NCBI GenBank assembly: GCA_002794785.1 | Contig: NBBA01000015.1 | Span: 620,001-684,000, forward strand | From: Coniferiporia sulphurascens | Taxonomy: Eukaryota; Basidiomycota; Agaricomycetes; Hymenochaetales; Hymenochaetaceae | Reading direction: 5' to 3' | Length of the DNA: 64,000 nucleotides | Shown: positions 12,729-22,932 of the stretch, piece after piece | Layout: every line of letters begins with the position of its first letter | How positions within the stretch are numbered: position 1 is the stretch's first letter | Program-made: the position numbers and the translations under genes | Notes under the pieces: model-generated | What the model saw: the letters and a program-made list of their open reading frames with translations, nothing else | Told to the model about the DNA's origin: nothing | Databases searched by the model: none

Positions 12729-13348
12729 TCATGTGATAGCATTATGCAAGCGCTTCGGGGTACGATGCGGCTGTTCGTCCAGTGTAGACACGACGTGTTC
12801 CATGTCTGATGGGAGAAAGACCGGGTGCACAGGGTGTACAATTAAATAAAGTGACTCGCCGCATGAACTAGTGCAAGATACAGTATTAATCTTCCATTTC
12901 CACGCGAGACCCGATGAAAATGGTGCATGTGGTAGAAGAATCGAAAGCCTTATCCTTTGCCTGAGTCTTCGTGCGTAGAATGTTTGCTTGCCACACCCTT
13001 TCCTTCTACGTCCTTTTGCTATCGGCATATTCTTGTCAATATTTTCTTCTTTGAATCCTGACTCTTTTGTAATGCTAGCCATACTCCTCTCAGCGGCCGG
13101 TGGAAGACTTTTAAGTATACTGTATTGCATTTAGTGAACAGTTCCCCATCCATCAAACCCTCTGGTTATATCGTGACCTGATGCAGTGAGACTTGAGTAG
13201 CGGCCTCACATTCGGTCATGTCTTCGTACAAGTAGAGTACAGTCCCTTTCAGGTCAACATACCATATATCCTTTGGCCTCGACCGCTTAGGATCCTTGGA
13301 GCGGAGGTCTGGAAAAACGCGCATCATGTTCACGTATGACCCATCCAT
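12729..13348 (-). pseudogene. Relic of an Nvj2/TEX2-type PH-domain gene
   Basis: On the minus strand a 60-codon frame (13166-13348) contains [15 protein letters not shown] followed by TECEA and SLHQV, which resembles the N-terminal PH domain of fungal nucleus-vacuole junction lipid-transfer proteins (Nvj2/TEX2 family). A stop codon at 13166-13168 interrupts it, yet the same frame continues straight after the stop with PEGLMDGELF, which is also typical of that domain. Further down, after a frame change, RSMASITKES is again family-like. No SMP lipid-binding domain follows and no start exons are evident upstream. I read this as a decayed fragment. The family assignment is from memory of the motif and needs a profile search. 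Confidence 0.4.
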
Positions 13349-14045
13349 TTCCCTCTCTGCAAATATCCTGTAATCAGTGAGCCATGCCTTGCGGGGTCAA
13401 AAGTAAACTTAATCCAATGTGGCGAATAATATTAGGCGGTATTTATATTAGGAGCAAAACGTAAACATAATGACAAAATGTCCACCAATAAAAATAAGGA
13501 TACTTGGATGAATGCCGCAGTTGGGCACAATTCAAAAAAGGATACCTAAAGGTATCGGGAATAAGTATAAGTAGCGCGTTACTATCTCAGGCTCTTTCAT
13601 CCACCAGTAAACCTGGACGTTTAGGATTACTTACCTTGTGAACTCTAGGGAGTCAAGTGAAAGTCTAAGTGCCGGTAGTCAGGCTCTTTTACAGCGTAGT
13701 TTACGTTTGAGATGTCGGTTTCTTCGGGGAACGCTTTACATGAACCCGTTATTTGACTGCAACAAATCTATATAATAGTCAACTAGTTATGTTGTATTCT
13801 TCCATGCAGAATTAATCGTATCCGATCCTGCGTCCCAGACCACCATTTCTACAGCCTATACTTCCCGGAAGATGGATTTGTCCACAAATCGGACAGAGAA
13901 TATTCAATTCTTTAGATACGGTCTTTTCTTTGACCTTTTCCTCGGCGTCTAGCCATTCCTGAGGAATAAAATCTTCTCTCAAAGCGTTGGCCAGTCTGTA
14001 ACGAGAGAGAGTCAAGAAAAACCCGGTAAATGGCCCAGAGAATGC
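13349..14045. other. Region with possible 3' exon of the CVNH gene
   Basis: The only item of note is a minus-strand frame at 13812-14015 containing EDFIPQEWLDAEEKVKEK and a CPICG motif, preceded by a good acceptor (a pyrimidine tract then TTACAG at 14000-13996). It does not join the CVNH gene's last clear exon in phase using any GT donor I can see, so it is left unassigned. The rest shows nothing recognisable. Confidence 0.35.
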
Positions 14046-15210
14046 CTACTTTTTCAGAAACCAGGGCGTCGCTACGCTTGTCAACTTTACTGTCACCCAT
14101 TTTCCAAGCGCCGTGATGATCTGGGAGAATACTGCTTCGAATACTTCGTCACTTAAAGAAGCGACCATGCCTGTGAGAGCAGCTGCGGCACCGGTCGTGA
14201 TCATATTGCGAATGGTCTCGTAGAGGTAGCGTCCTATAGTAGCCTCCTCAAATTGTGCTTTCAGCCGTGGGTCGTCGATGAAATGTCCAGCAATTTGTGT
14301 CTCTACTAGAATGGCTATGGGAGTCGCCAGCCCTGCGCCAATGACTCCTCCCAACGGTCCTCCGATGCAAGCGCCGATGGTGATGCCGAGACAGACAATT
14401 GTAGAGTTAGCACAGTATGCCAGCGCTCGGAGAGCGTGATCCTGACCCAAAACAATGAACGACTAGTTGCTTAAGAGATTATTTTCACATAGCACGAACC
14501 TTATTTCCCGCTGCCCATTGTATCCCGGCGACGACGAAGCCAACGAAAGGCACCGGCTCGAGGAGCTTGACAAAAAATCCATCGCGCCCAAACCAACCAT
14601 CACTTATAATAAGAATCATTTGTTAATACAAATACCAGGTGGGTTTCAAATAACTTACTGTTTAACGAACTTTAGTCTTCCGTTGTCGTTAACAATGCAG
14701 ATGGACAAGTCCACCTCCGCGTGCTGGTATTTTCCTTTCCAGTTTCGGAGCTCAGCGCTCAAAAGGGCGGATGTCGAAGAAACTTGAAGAGAAAGGTTCC
14801 GAGAAGTATGATAGAAATGATTATCATCGGATACAAAAGAGCCATTGCTATTGCCATAATGATCATTCAAGTTGATATTGGACGGGTGCATCTTCCCGTC
14901 CCTGCCAAGGCACAATGTCTTGAAAACGGATCCCTGGAGTACGAGGAAAGAGCACGACAAGAGAATGGATTCATGTCTATTGGCCCCGTAAAATCAGTCA
15001 CCGAAACGCATGTAAGTCCAGACTGTTCGAACAAGAAACTCACGGCTTTTCCCTATCTTCGTCATTCTTCCAGAAGAACTCACGTATGACGGTATTGTCC
15101 AAACGCCCAGACTGCGAAGAAGTGCAGATGTCGATACAATTCTTGTAGAATGATTTGTCGATACCATTAAGATATTGGCTGAGATGGCTGGAGGAAAGTG
15201 CGGATGCCAT
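14046..15210 (-). CDS. CVNH (cyanovirin-N) domain protein with glycine-zipper hydrophobic tail
   Basis: Four exons joined in phase: 15044-15210, 14659-14976, 14500-14602, 14046-14441 (introns 67, 56, 58 bp), about 327 residues. Residues 58-160 align end to end with a complete two-repeat CVNH fold: SCSFLVLQGSVFKTLC in repeat 1, then INLNDHYGNSNGSF, and in repeat 2 NLSLQ, LLSAEL, VDLSICIVNDNGRLK. The repeat-1 cysteine pair is kept; the repeat-2 pair is replaced by Ser and Leu. CVNH domains are carbohydrate-binding in cyanobacteria, ferns and fungi. After residue 162 the protein becomes hydrophobic, with a glycine zipper (IGACIGGPLGGVIGAGLA) and a second small-residue helix (TTGAAAALTG), suggesting membrane insertion or oligomerisation. 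There is no N-terminal signal peptide. The 3' end is uncertain: a donor after W311 could lead to an exon ending at 13912. It lies between dynamin copies B and C. Confidence 0.7.
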
Positions 15211-15627
15211 GACTATCGAGCAACAGCTGCAAGGGAGTAAGACTAAGAAGACGCTCGTCCGAGAATTGTGGAACAAACTAAGGCGTACTGAGTTCGGTTG
15301 ATAGACAATGTGGGTGGGGAAGGCATGCAAGAAGGTAGATGTTTATATACGCACAAATCATATTGGTCACAAGACGTTACCGCCGCCCTCTTTGAACACC
15401 CAATGAAAAGGGGATCCCCAATCAAGTTAGAGATTGTACAGGGCACTAGCGTTTTTTGGTTTAAGGGCATAGTTTTTCGAATCCCTACGACTGAAAAAGC
15501 ATGGGTTACGAGTCAGTACGGAGAAGTAAGGAACATGATTGAGTTACCAAGGGTTCATTCCTGCAGTTCACAGAAGTACAGTAGCTGGGGAGAACACGGT
15601 AGCTTCAATATAGTTGAAGCCGGGAAA
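15211..15627. other. 5' region of the CVNH gene
   Basis: The frame of exon 1 stays open upstream to 15330 (ATG at 15328-15330), giving a possible 40-residue extension with a hydrophobic stretch; I preferred the ATG at 15210. A short run TTTATATACG near 15341 could be part of a promoter. No other gene seen. Confidence 0.35.
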
Positions 15628-15628
15628 C

Positions 15629-15722
15629 GCGCGCGTTTAGTGTCGGTAAGAATGCGCGCGTCTAATGTCGATAAGAATGCGCGCGTCTAATGTCGGTAAG
15701 AATGCGCGTCTAATGTCGGTAT
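15629..15722. repeat. Short GC-rich tandem repeat, period about 25 bp
   Basis: About 3.7 imperfect copies of a unit with the core GCGCGTCTAATGTCGGTAAG, separated by AAT. The first copy has TTTAG for TCTAA, the second has GATAAG for GGTAAG, and the last lacks one CG. No coding role is evident. Confidence 0.8.
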
Positions 15723-18700
15723 TACCTCCGGCACCGCGATATCGGAGAGGAAATCTTTGGGCAGGATATACCAACTCCCTGCGAGCCATTCTGCAGATTC
15801 ATCGCTTTTAGAATTCCTGACAACGAGGTATTCCTGCTCAAGCTGGTATCTTAGGCCATTCATATTGCTATTGCGAAGGGTGGACAGACCAGACGATGCC
15901 CATCCCACCTAACCGCTTATCAATCTTGTGTACTCCCAACTTCGTCCGTTCACACCCGTGCAGAACACGAGTTAACGTGCTTTATCAGCCATAGTCCCTT
16001 GGTGGTGACGGGTTGATACAATATATATGTACAGCCCCTTTAATGAAGGATTATCAGTTAATCGCGGAAACATCAGACTACGTATGTGGAAATATTGCCA
16101 TTACTTCAGTGTTGCTTCCCTCCAAACAATGCGGTAGCGAGATCGCGGACGAGATTAGTGTAATCCCAGTTTGCAAAGAACGGCATAGTCACTTTCACGG
16201 CGCGAGGAATCCCATTCAGTCTGATGGATTGATGCATGTCGTAGGGATGGGAAGTGCGAAATGCTCTTTGTGAAAGAGAGAAATTCAATGTCTTCTGTCT
16301 CGACCACATGCGTCATTTCAATGGTGCCAATGGAATTCACCGTGCCGTGTTCGTCATTATTGAATGGCTTCCATACTCCTTCTGTCGTCTTCCCCTTTCG
16401 ACCTTATCAGACTCAAATTGGAAGTGATCACTTGTGCGCAAGTGCAATCGCCGAGATCGTGGTAGGCACGAACTTGAACTGTTGAACGAGTCAAATCTCT
16501 GCCAATAGAAACAGCATGCTCACTACGCTTTCAACACAGATGTTACCTCATATTTTGATACGTCTCGGAAGGCCACCAATGATAGGCAAAATTCCGAAGA
16601 TAGACCCCACTTTTGAAGAATGCTCGCCGACAATGCAACCCATGACACTGCGCGCCAGCGCCAGGGCCGGCCAGCTGAGTTTCGTCCTGCCCAAATCTTA
16701 AGAGAGTGTGTATTGTACTCGAGATTCATGGCTTCAAGTGCTAGCTCTCGACGTCCATCAGTGAAGATCGAGGGACTTGAGTAAAAAGCCGCTATCCAGC
16801 TGCTTCGAAAGTTGGAACGATGTATCCGATCAAGGGTCTACGTTGAGAGTACGATTTGATACTGTACGCGCCTCCTCCATCCACCCGAATCTGCACGCGA
16901 GAACGTGCACATCCAATGTGCTTCCTGGGAACGTCAGTTTCAGGATTCATTTTGAATAAAAGCTGCAACTGCAAGATGAGTTGTAAGTGAACAAGAAGCT
17001 ACATTAGATGGACGTCTTCTGGGATATATGATGTCAAGCATTGTCTTTAGCAATTCTTTGTTTTTAGCAAGATGCGTGACGTTGTCCTCAGAAATTTTGT
17101 CACCTCATTAACAGGATCTGAGCTAGACCATTCCGTCGGACAAAGGAGTACGAGTTTAGCATCAGAGAAAGCGTAGTCCGGGGAGGGGGGGCGATCCTTC
17201 GCAGTTTTTTCGTTTACGGGCGCCTCGGCCCAAATTCGGAAGAGCTTGGAAAAGGAAGCTGCCGTGACCTGTGATAGCCGACAACTAAACACGGTTCCTA
17301 GCGATCTGATCTGATATAATCCGTGACTCGCAGGCCAACGGCGTCAGAATACTCGACACCTCCGACCCAACAGTACACATGATTCCTGCGTTCTCTGCCG
17401 ATGCGAAGCCTGTGTGCAATGTGAACAAAGTCATACACGGGAATCCTGCCCAAACCTAATCGAGTTCAGTCTTGGAGTGGGTTTTTCCTACCCTATGTGA
17501 GACAACATAATGAGTCTCTGACAGTCATCGGGGACAGTCTTCCTGCCTTAATCACCAATAAGCAAGGGGCTGCGCCGTCAATGGCTGGGATTATCCACCT
17601 TTTGGTCTAAAGGTGGACAGACCTAGCTATTGATGACACAATCCTATTTCAGATTGGTGATCGAGGCAAGAATCTCAGAGTCAGGCTTGATGACACGTAG
17701 ACTTGTCAATTAAACAGTGATGACAAGACGTGTGATGGGTGCCAGCGTAATTACCGGGAGCTACCAACACAAGGAACGAACCAAGGAGACGAATGCCACA
17801 ATGTTCAGCGGTGAGGAGCATGACGGTAACCAGGAACGGATTCCGAAAGCAATAGAAAGGAGATTCAGCTACTAGGGGATTTGCATCAGGGAGGTGGAGA
17901 CAAGCAGGTGAGAGGTGTAGAAGACAAAGAGGCACTTTGGTCTGCTTTTATACGCGAAGATGCGAGGCCAGGATAGTGAGGCTGGTATCCACGCTGGCGG
18001 AACACGAATGTGAATATTCATCAGCTGGCAGGTAATGACATGCCCAAGACGCCCAGTCCTGTCGCGCGGAAATCAGTGGCAGACACATTGATTGCGTGTG
18101 CTCCTTCTAGCAACCGCCCACAGAAGGATGGTACGGAGCCAGGGCTGAAGGGCGAGTAGGATCGTCAGCCGAGAAAACCAAATTACGTGCAGCTTGTCGC
18201 GATTGGATTTCCCATGCTTGGCTCATGTACCAACCGAGTCGCCAGATTTTCCGCAAGGTGGCATATTCTGCATTCCCGTTATCTGTATTGTAACGCTGTG
18301 CGAATGAATTTCAGTAATCCAAATATGCTCGATAAATGGTGCTTCGAAGATTCGGAGAAATCACAGCATTAGCAGCGTGTTGATTTGGAACCTGACCATC
18401 ACCGCCAGTACCAATCGAACCCCAACAGCGCCGCCTTATCCCCTCCGTAAGTCCAACCGAATCTTTCTCCAGGAGCAGCGCCTCGTGGAACCCTTTGGAA
18501 AATCTGAACAAATATATCTTATGCATCAGATGTACGCTTCCAAGAAGCAAGGAGCTGTAGACCAACATGGGGCAGATAATTGGATAACCTGGGTGTCCTT
18601 GGGATATCTTTTAGGGCGACAACGTGGTCTGTCGAACTTGGGAATGATGCTATTGAAGGAGCCGCACACGTATGAACCAAATTCTGTGTATAGCAGCGTT

Positions 18701-19595
18701 GTTGCATTTTTATTTCGTAAGGTGTGCTTGAGGCCCGATTATCCTTGTCATCCTTGACCTTCGTGCTTTGACAGTACGTTTGCAAGGCGTGGCCAGTTTC
18801 TCGAGACGACTGCGGTTTAACCTTCGTTTCCTTTAAGTCTTGTATCCATTAGATTTCACATTCCGTTGTTAGCGACATTGTCCCGGTAGAGGAGGTAGTT
18901 CGGTCAGTCGGGCAAGTCAAGCGGCACGAGTGTTTAGTTCAACGTGTGTACTACCAATGATGGAACCATCTGAAATTGCACTGCTACTCACGTGACCTAG
19001 TTTTCCGAGAAGGCCACTCTCCGCCACTAGCACCGCAGTTGAAAAACGCCAGTACGTACCCGGCGCCAGTGCACTTGGCGATGTTCGGACACATATCACA
19101 AGAAGCATAGGCTGCCTTCACGAGGTTTGATCTTCAGGAAGCTTCATCCATCTTACGAGAACTTGGTACCGTGCCCCAACTTGTTCAAATTTACAAGCCG
19201 CCGTTCTGGCTTCTGGGATCCTTGTGTCAAATTTGGATGCCTCAGTCAGGCAATCTTCTGCAACATTCAGCGCCTCTTGAATTGCACTCCTAGGCTCTGA
19301 CCAGGTTCTAATGAACCTTTTAAGAAGATAAGGCGAGGCGTATGATGGCCCTCGTCTCTCACTGCAACGAAGGTACTAAAATAAGAATAACTCGTATCGC
19401 AATCTCCGTTTTCAAGTCAGAACACGACGCGAATGATGCTGGTCTAGGGACCCTAATTGTTTTTGGAAGTCAATACTGGCGAGTAGCGATAATCAATAAG
19501 ACTCCGCTATTTAAGCTAAGGACTTCACGCGGACTTTGTCTCTCAGTCGCTCTTCGTGACTTGCAACTTCCTTTGACTCCTCCGCACTCTCCGCA
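15723..19595. other. Long stretch without a confidently supported gene
   Basis: About 3.9 kb. Minus-strand frames at 16106-16340 contain protein-like text in two frames (FTKSISHF in one, IRLNGIPRAVKVTMPFF in the other), which could be a small or broken gene, but I cannot connect them or name a family. The remainder up to dynamin C shows no recognisable domain. The proximal promoter of dynamin C lies in the last 200 bp; no perfect TATA box is seen (CTATTTAAG at 19508). Confidence 0.4.
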
Positions 19596-22421
19596 ATGAC
19601 TACCCGTCTTCCCCCCTCCCCTTCAACTGAATCTCTTAGCTCATCCCTCCTCAGGAGTGAAGAGTCCGCCGATGGCACTCTTGAAGTGGCCGGTGTTGGT
19701 CTTCTGGATGAAGGGGTTTCTCAGAGGAGACGACGTATGCTTAATCTCATTGACAGTCTCCATTCTGTTGGGTAAGGACTGATAGGTTATTATGTTTTCG
19801 AGACTCTGACGAACGTTATTGCAGTGTTCAATCGGACGTCGATCTTCCCCAAATTGCGGTTATTGGATGCCAGAGTGCAGGCGAGTACTTCGTGTCGGCG
19901 TCCTTCCTAACCACCAGTACAAGCTTGCTTAGTGCTTCGCGACAGGTAAATCATCCTTGGTCGAAGCATTCACCGGAATAAGGCTGCCGAGGGCATCTGG
20001 CACGTGTACTCGGTGAGGTCTCCCATAACAACACAGTCTACTCCTGTTTAACATGTTACAACAGATGTTCTACAGAGTGTCTCTTGAAGCGCTCGAACGG
20101 TCCATGGACGTGCACCGTGACACTTCGCTTCATAAAGGACACCGACGGTGAAGCACTCGGGCAGGCGAAAAACATTGCTTTCGGCGAGCCAATCACGAAC
20201 CGAGATGAAGTCGAGGATCGCTTAAAGAGGGCACAGCAAGCTATACTCAACCCGTCTCAGCATTTTGAAGACTTTCTTTACGGAAGCGGAGAGGAGATTG
20301 AGATACCGGAGCTATCGTTCTCAGAAAATTACATTTCCGTCCAGATAAGCGGGCCAGACCTTACAGACCTTTCCTTCTGCGACCTTCCTGGTAAGCTGTC
20401 CTTCTGCGCCCATATCTTAATCATCCATTTAATGGCTACTAGGTGTGATCGCAAGTGTCGGGAAGGGCGGCAGACAGGACGATGTCGAGCTCATCAAGAA
20501 TCTGTCAATACGCTATATCGAGAAGCCGAGCTGCGTGATTCTCCTTACCGTCTCTTGCGAAAGTATGAAAGCATACACATTTTACGACGCATATATGCTA
20601 ACGGATCCTCGTAGCCGATTTCGAGGTCCAAGGTGCTTTCGACCTTGCTGCAAAATATGATCCTGAGGGGAAAAGGACCATTGGTTCGATTTACCGCTTT
20701 CATCGATATAAGTTATTATTGATTGTGTGAACAGGCGTCCTTACAAAGCCCGACAGGATCGAACCCGGCGAGGAACAACGTTGGATCAAGTGCTTAAAAA
20801 ACGAAGCACAGCCGCTTGAGCTAGGATGGTTCTGTGTCAAGCAGCCGGATCCCGCACAACTGAAGCAAGGCATCACGTGGAAAGAGGCGCGCGATAAGGA
20901 ACGGGAGTTCTTCGGTTACAAGGAACCGTGGTGCGGCCTGTCGTCGAGAAATCTTGGAACGCCACAACTGGTTGCACGCCTCAGCGACACCCTGTCGGAC
21001 CTCATTGCTAAGAGGTTGATAGTTTACATTCGATGTTGGAATAACTCTGACTCAAACTTTCGCTAGGCTCCCCGAACTTCAGAACGAGCTACAAGCGTTA
21101 TTACAACGCACGGAAGAGAGCATAGGCGAACTGCCCATACCGCCTTCGTCAGACGCCCTTGCTGAGATGATGCAATTTATTGGCAACTTCTCATCAGACG
21201 TCTCACGCCTTGTTGAAGGAACTCCTGGAAAAGGTGGACTCATCCAGTCCATTCGTGATGAGCAAGATAGATTCAGGAGAGAAATTATTTCCCTCTCCCC
21301 AAATTTCAGGCCGTATAAGAAGGGTTCAAAAGTCATCGACCTTCCTCAAATTGACTTCATATCCAATGAGGAGGCGGACGAAAAGACCAAAAAAGGTGTG
21401 ACCATGCATGTTGATGAGGTCATGGACCTGGTGTACAAGTGAGTTCTCAGGTAGCAAATGATGCATTTTTTTCATTATCCGCTAATGGGTCCGAATATGG
21501 TTTACAGTGCTCGAACCCGCGAACTTCCTGGAAATGTTCCATTCGTGGTGACCCAGAGATTGATTGAGGACGGCACGAAGAAATGGGAAGCCCCGGTTTT
21601 CTACTATTTCGAAGCCGTGCAAGCTATAGTAATGAAAGCACTGAAACCCCTCATTAGCGAACGCTTCAAACGCTTCGAGCACGGCGGTCTTCTTGGAACC
21701 ATCCAGTGAGTCTCTACATGTCTTTTCCGTGACAGCGAGCTTATTCTTTTTCGTGGTTAGACTGGAGGTGTCTGAGCAAGTGAAGAAGCATAGCAACGAT
21801 ACAAAGGAACATCTTCAATGGCTCCTGAATCTAGAGAAACGTCCCTTTACGCTCAACTCCCACCATCTGAATAACTACAAGGATAAATTCCTTGCCTACT
21901 ACAAGGGCTGCTGGCAAATGGAGCAGAATAGCGTTGTTATGAAACGCATCCAGGAATGTATGGACTGGACTGGCTCTCATAATCCCCTGACAGAAGCCTT
22001 GGCGAGCCTGGCGAAACTGCAGATATCTGAGGTTACTGCGCAAGATCTACCAAAGCTCCTTCCCAATGATCCGTACGAACCTGCACTAAACATCATGGCG
22101 ACAGCGAGAGCGTATTACCAAGGTAAGATTTCTATCATATCTAATCGGGTGTCTGAATAATAATGATACCTTTGCATAGTATCTTACAAGCGGTTTGTGG
22201 ATAACGCGCCACTGGCCATCGACTATGACTTCGTCCAAGGACTCGGACGTAGTATTCAGGAGGCATTATACAATACCATTATCAAGGGATCCGGAGACAC
22301 GCACCAGCGATGCCAGGCCTTCTTGGAAGAATCGCCGCTTATCGCGTCCCAACGAGAGAGCCTTGAGCGCAGGCGTAAGAGGTTGGAGGCGGCCAAAGGG
22401 GAACTGATGCGTGTCTGGTAA
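19596..22421 (+). CDS. Dynamin-like GTPase, copy C
   Basis: Predicted 755 residues in eleven exons: 19596-19771, 19825-19880, 19946-20012, 20065-20390, 20443-20562, 20615-20683, 20735-21014, 21067-21438, 21508-21705, 21761-22122, 22180-22421. P-loop GCQSAGKS (residues 73-80), CTRC switch region, DLPG ending at G209, TKPD at 275-278, then stalk and effector domain (KRFVDNAPLAIDY). Exons 2-11 have exactly the lengths of copy B. Exon 1 is only 176 nt and Ser/Pro-rich. Intron 2 (19881-19945) splits the P-loop Gly-Lys-Ser-Ser and begins with GC (GCAG|GCGAGT) where A and B have GT; using the nearby GT instead gives an immediate stop. It sits 7.1 kb from copy B on the same strand. Confidence 0.91.
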
Positions 22422-22932
22422 CTTTCTGGCGATGGGATGGCGTCACAATCCTGACGTAAGGTGTCTGTTTTCTGCTCCCGCCTATGTTCGACCTGTGCTG
22501 TCGAGGCAATTGATCTTACTGTACGATTTTGGTGTAGCCTTGAATGTTTGCGAATTCATAATCCAATGTTTTTCCTCGATGATACTGCATATACCACCCC
22601 GAGTCGGACGGGGGCTTTCGATGCACACTGCGAAGCAACGTGATCTCCACGCGGTCGAGTCAGTCCGGACTCCGAGGGCGGCAAGAGGCCCGTGTCTGTC
22701 GAGTTAGTACTGAAAGAGACAAAACCTGACAAATCATAGCGATTTCAGGGAAACTTTCGCGCGACGGCTTCGGCATTTTAGATTTAGTGCCGCAATGCTG
22801 CGTACGGTTCGGTACCGAAGATCGTGGTATATATAACTTGAAAGAGCGTGACTCCAGCATCCCGGAGGTAGCAGACCTTTTACCCACCACCATTAATATT
22901 CTCCCTTCATCCTTAACCCTCGAGCGCACGCA
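22422..22932. other. Intergenic region upstream of the FAD monooxygenase
   Basis: 510 bp with no supported gene; contains the TATA element below. Confidence 0.5.
22828..22836 (+). promoter_or_regulatory. TATA box of the FAD monooxygenase gene
   Basis: TATATATAA, 97 bp upstream of the start codon at 22933. Confidence 0.5.

Noticed and set aside
13812..14015. Frame with a CPICG motif as last exon of the CVNH gene
   Set aside because: The acceptor is good, but no GT donor in the upstream exon gives the right phase; left as an open possibility.
16106..16340. Minus-strand overlapping frames with protein-like segments
   Set aside because: The sensible text sits in two frames without a usable intron; not enough to call a gene or a pseudogene.
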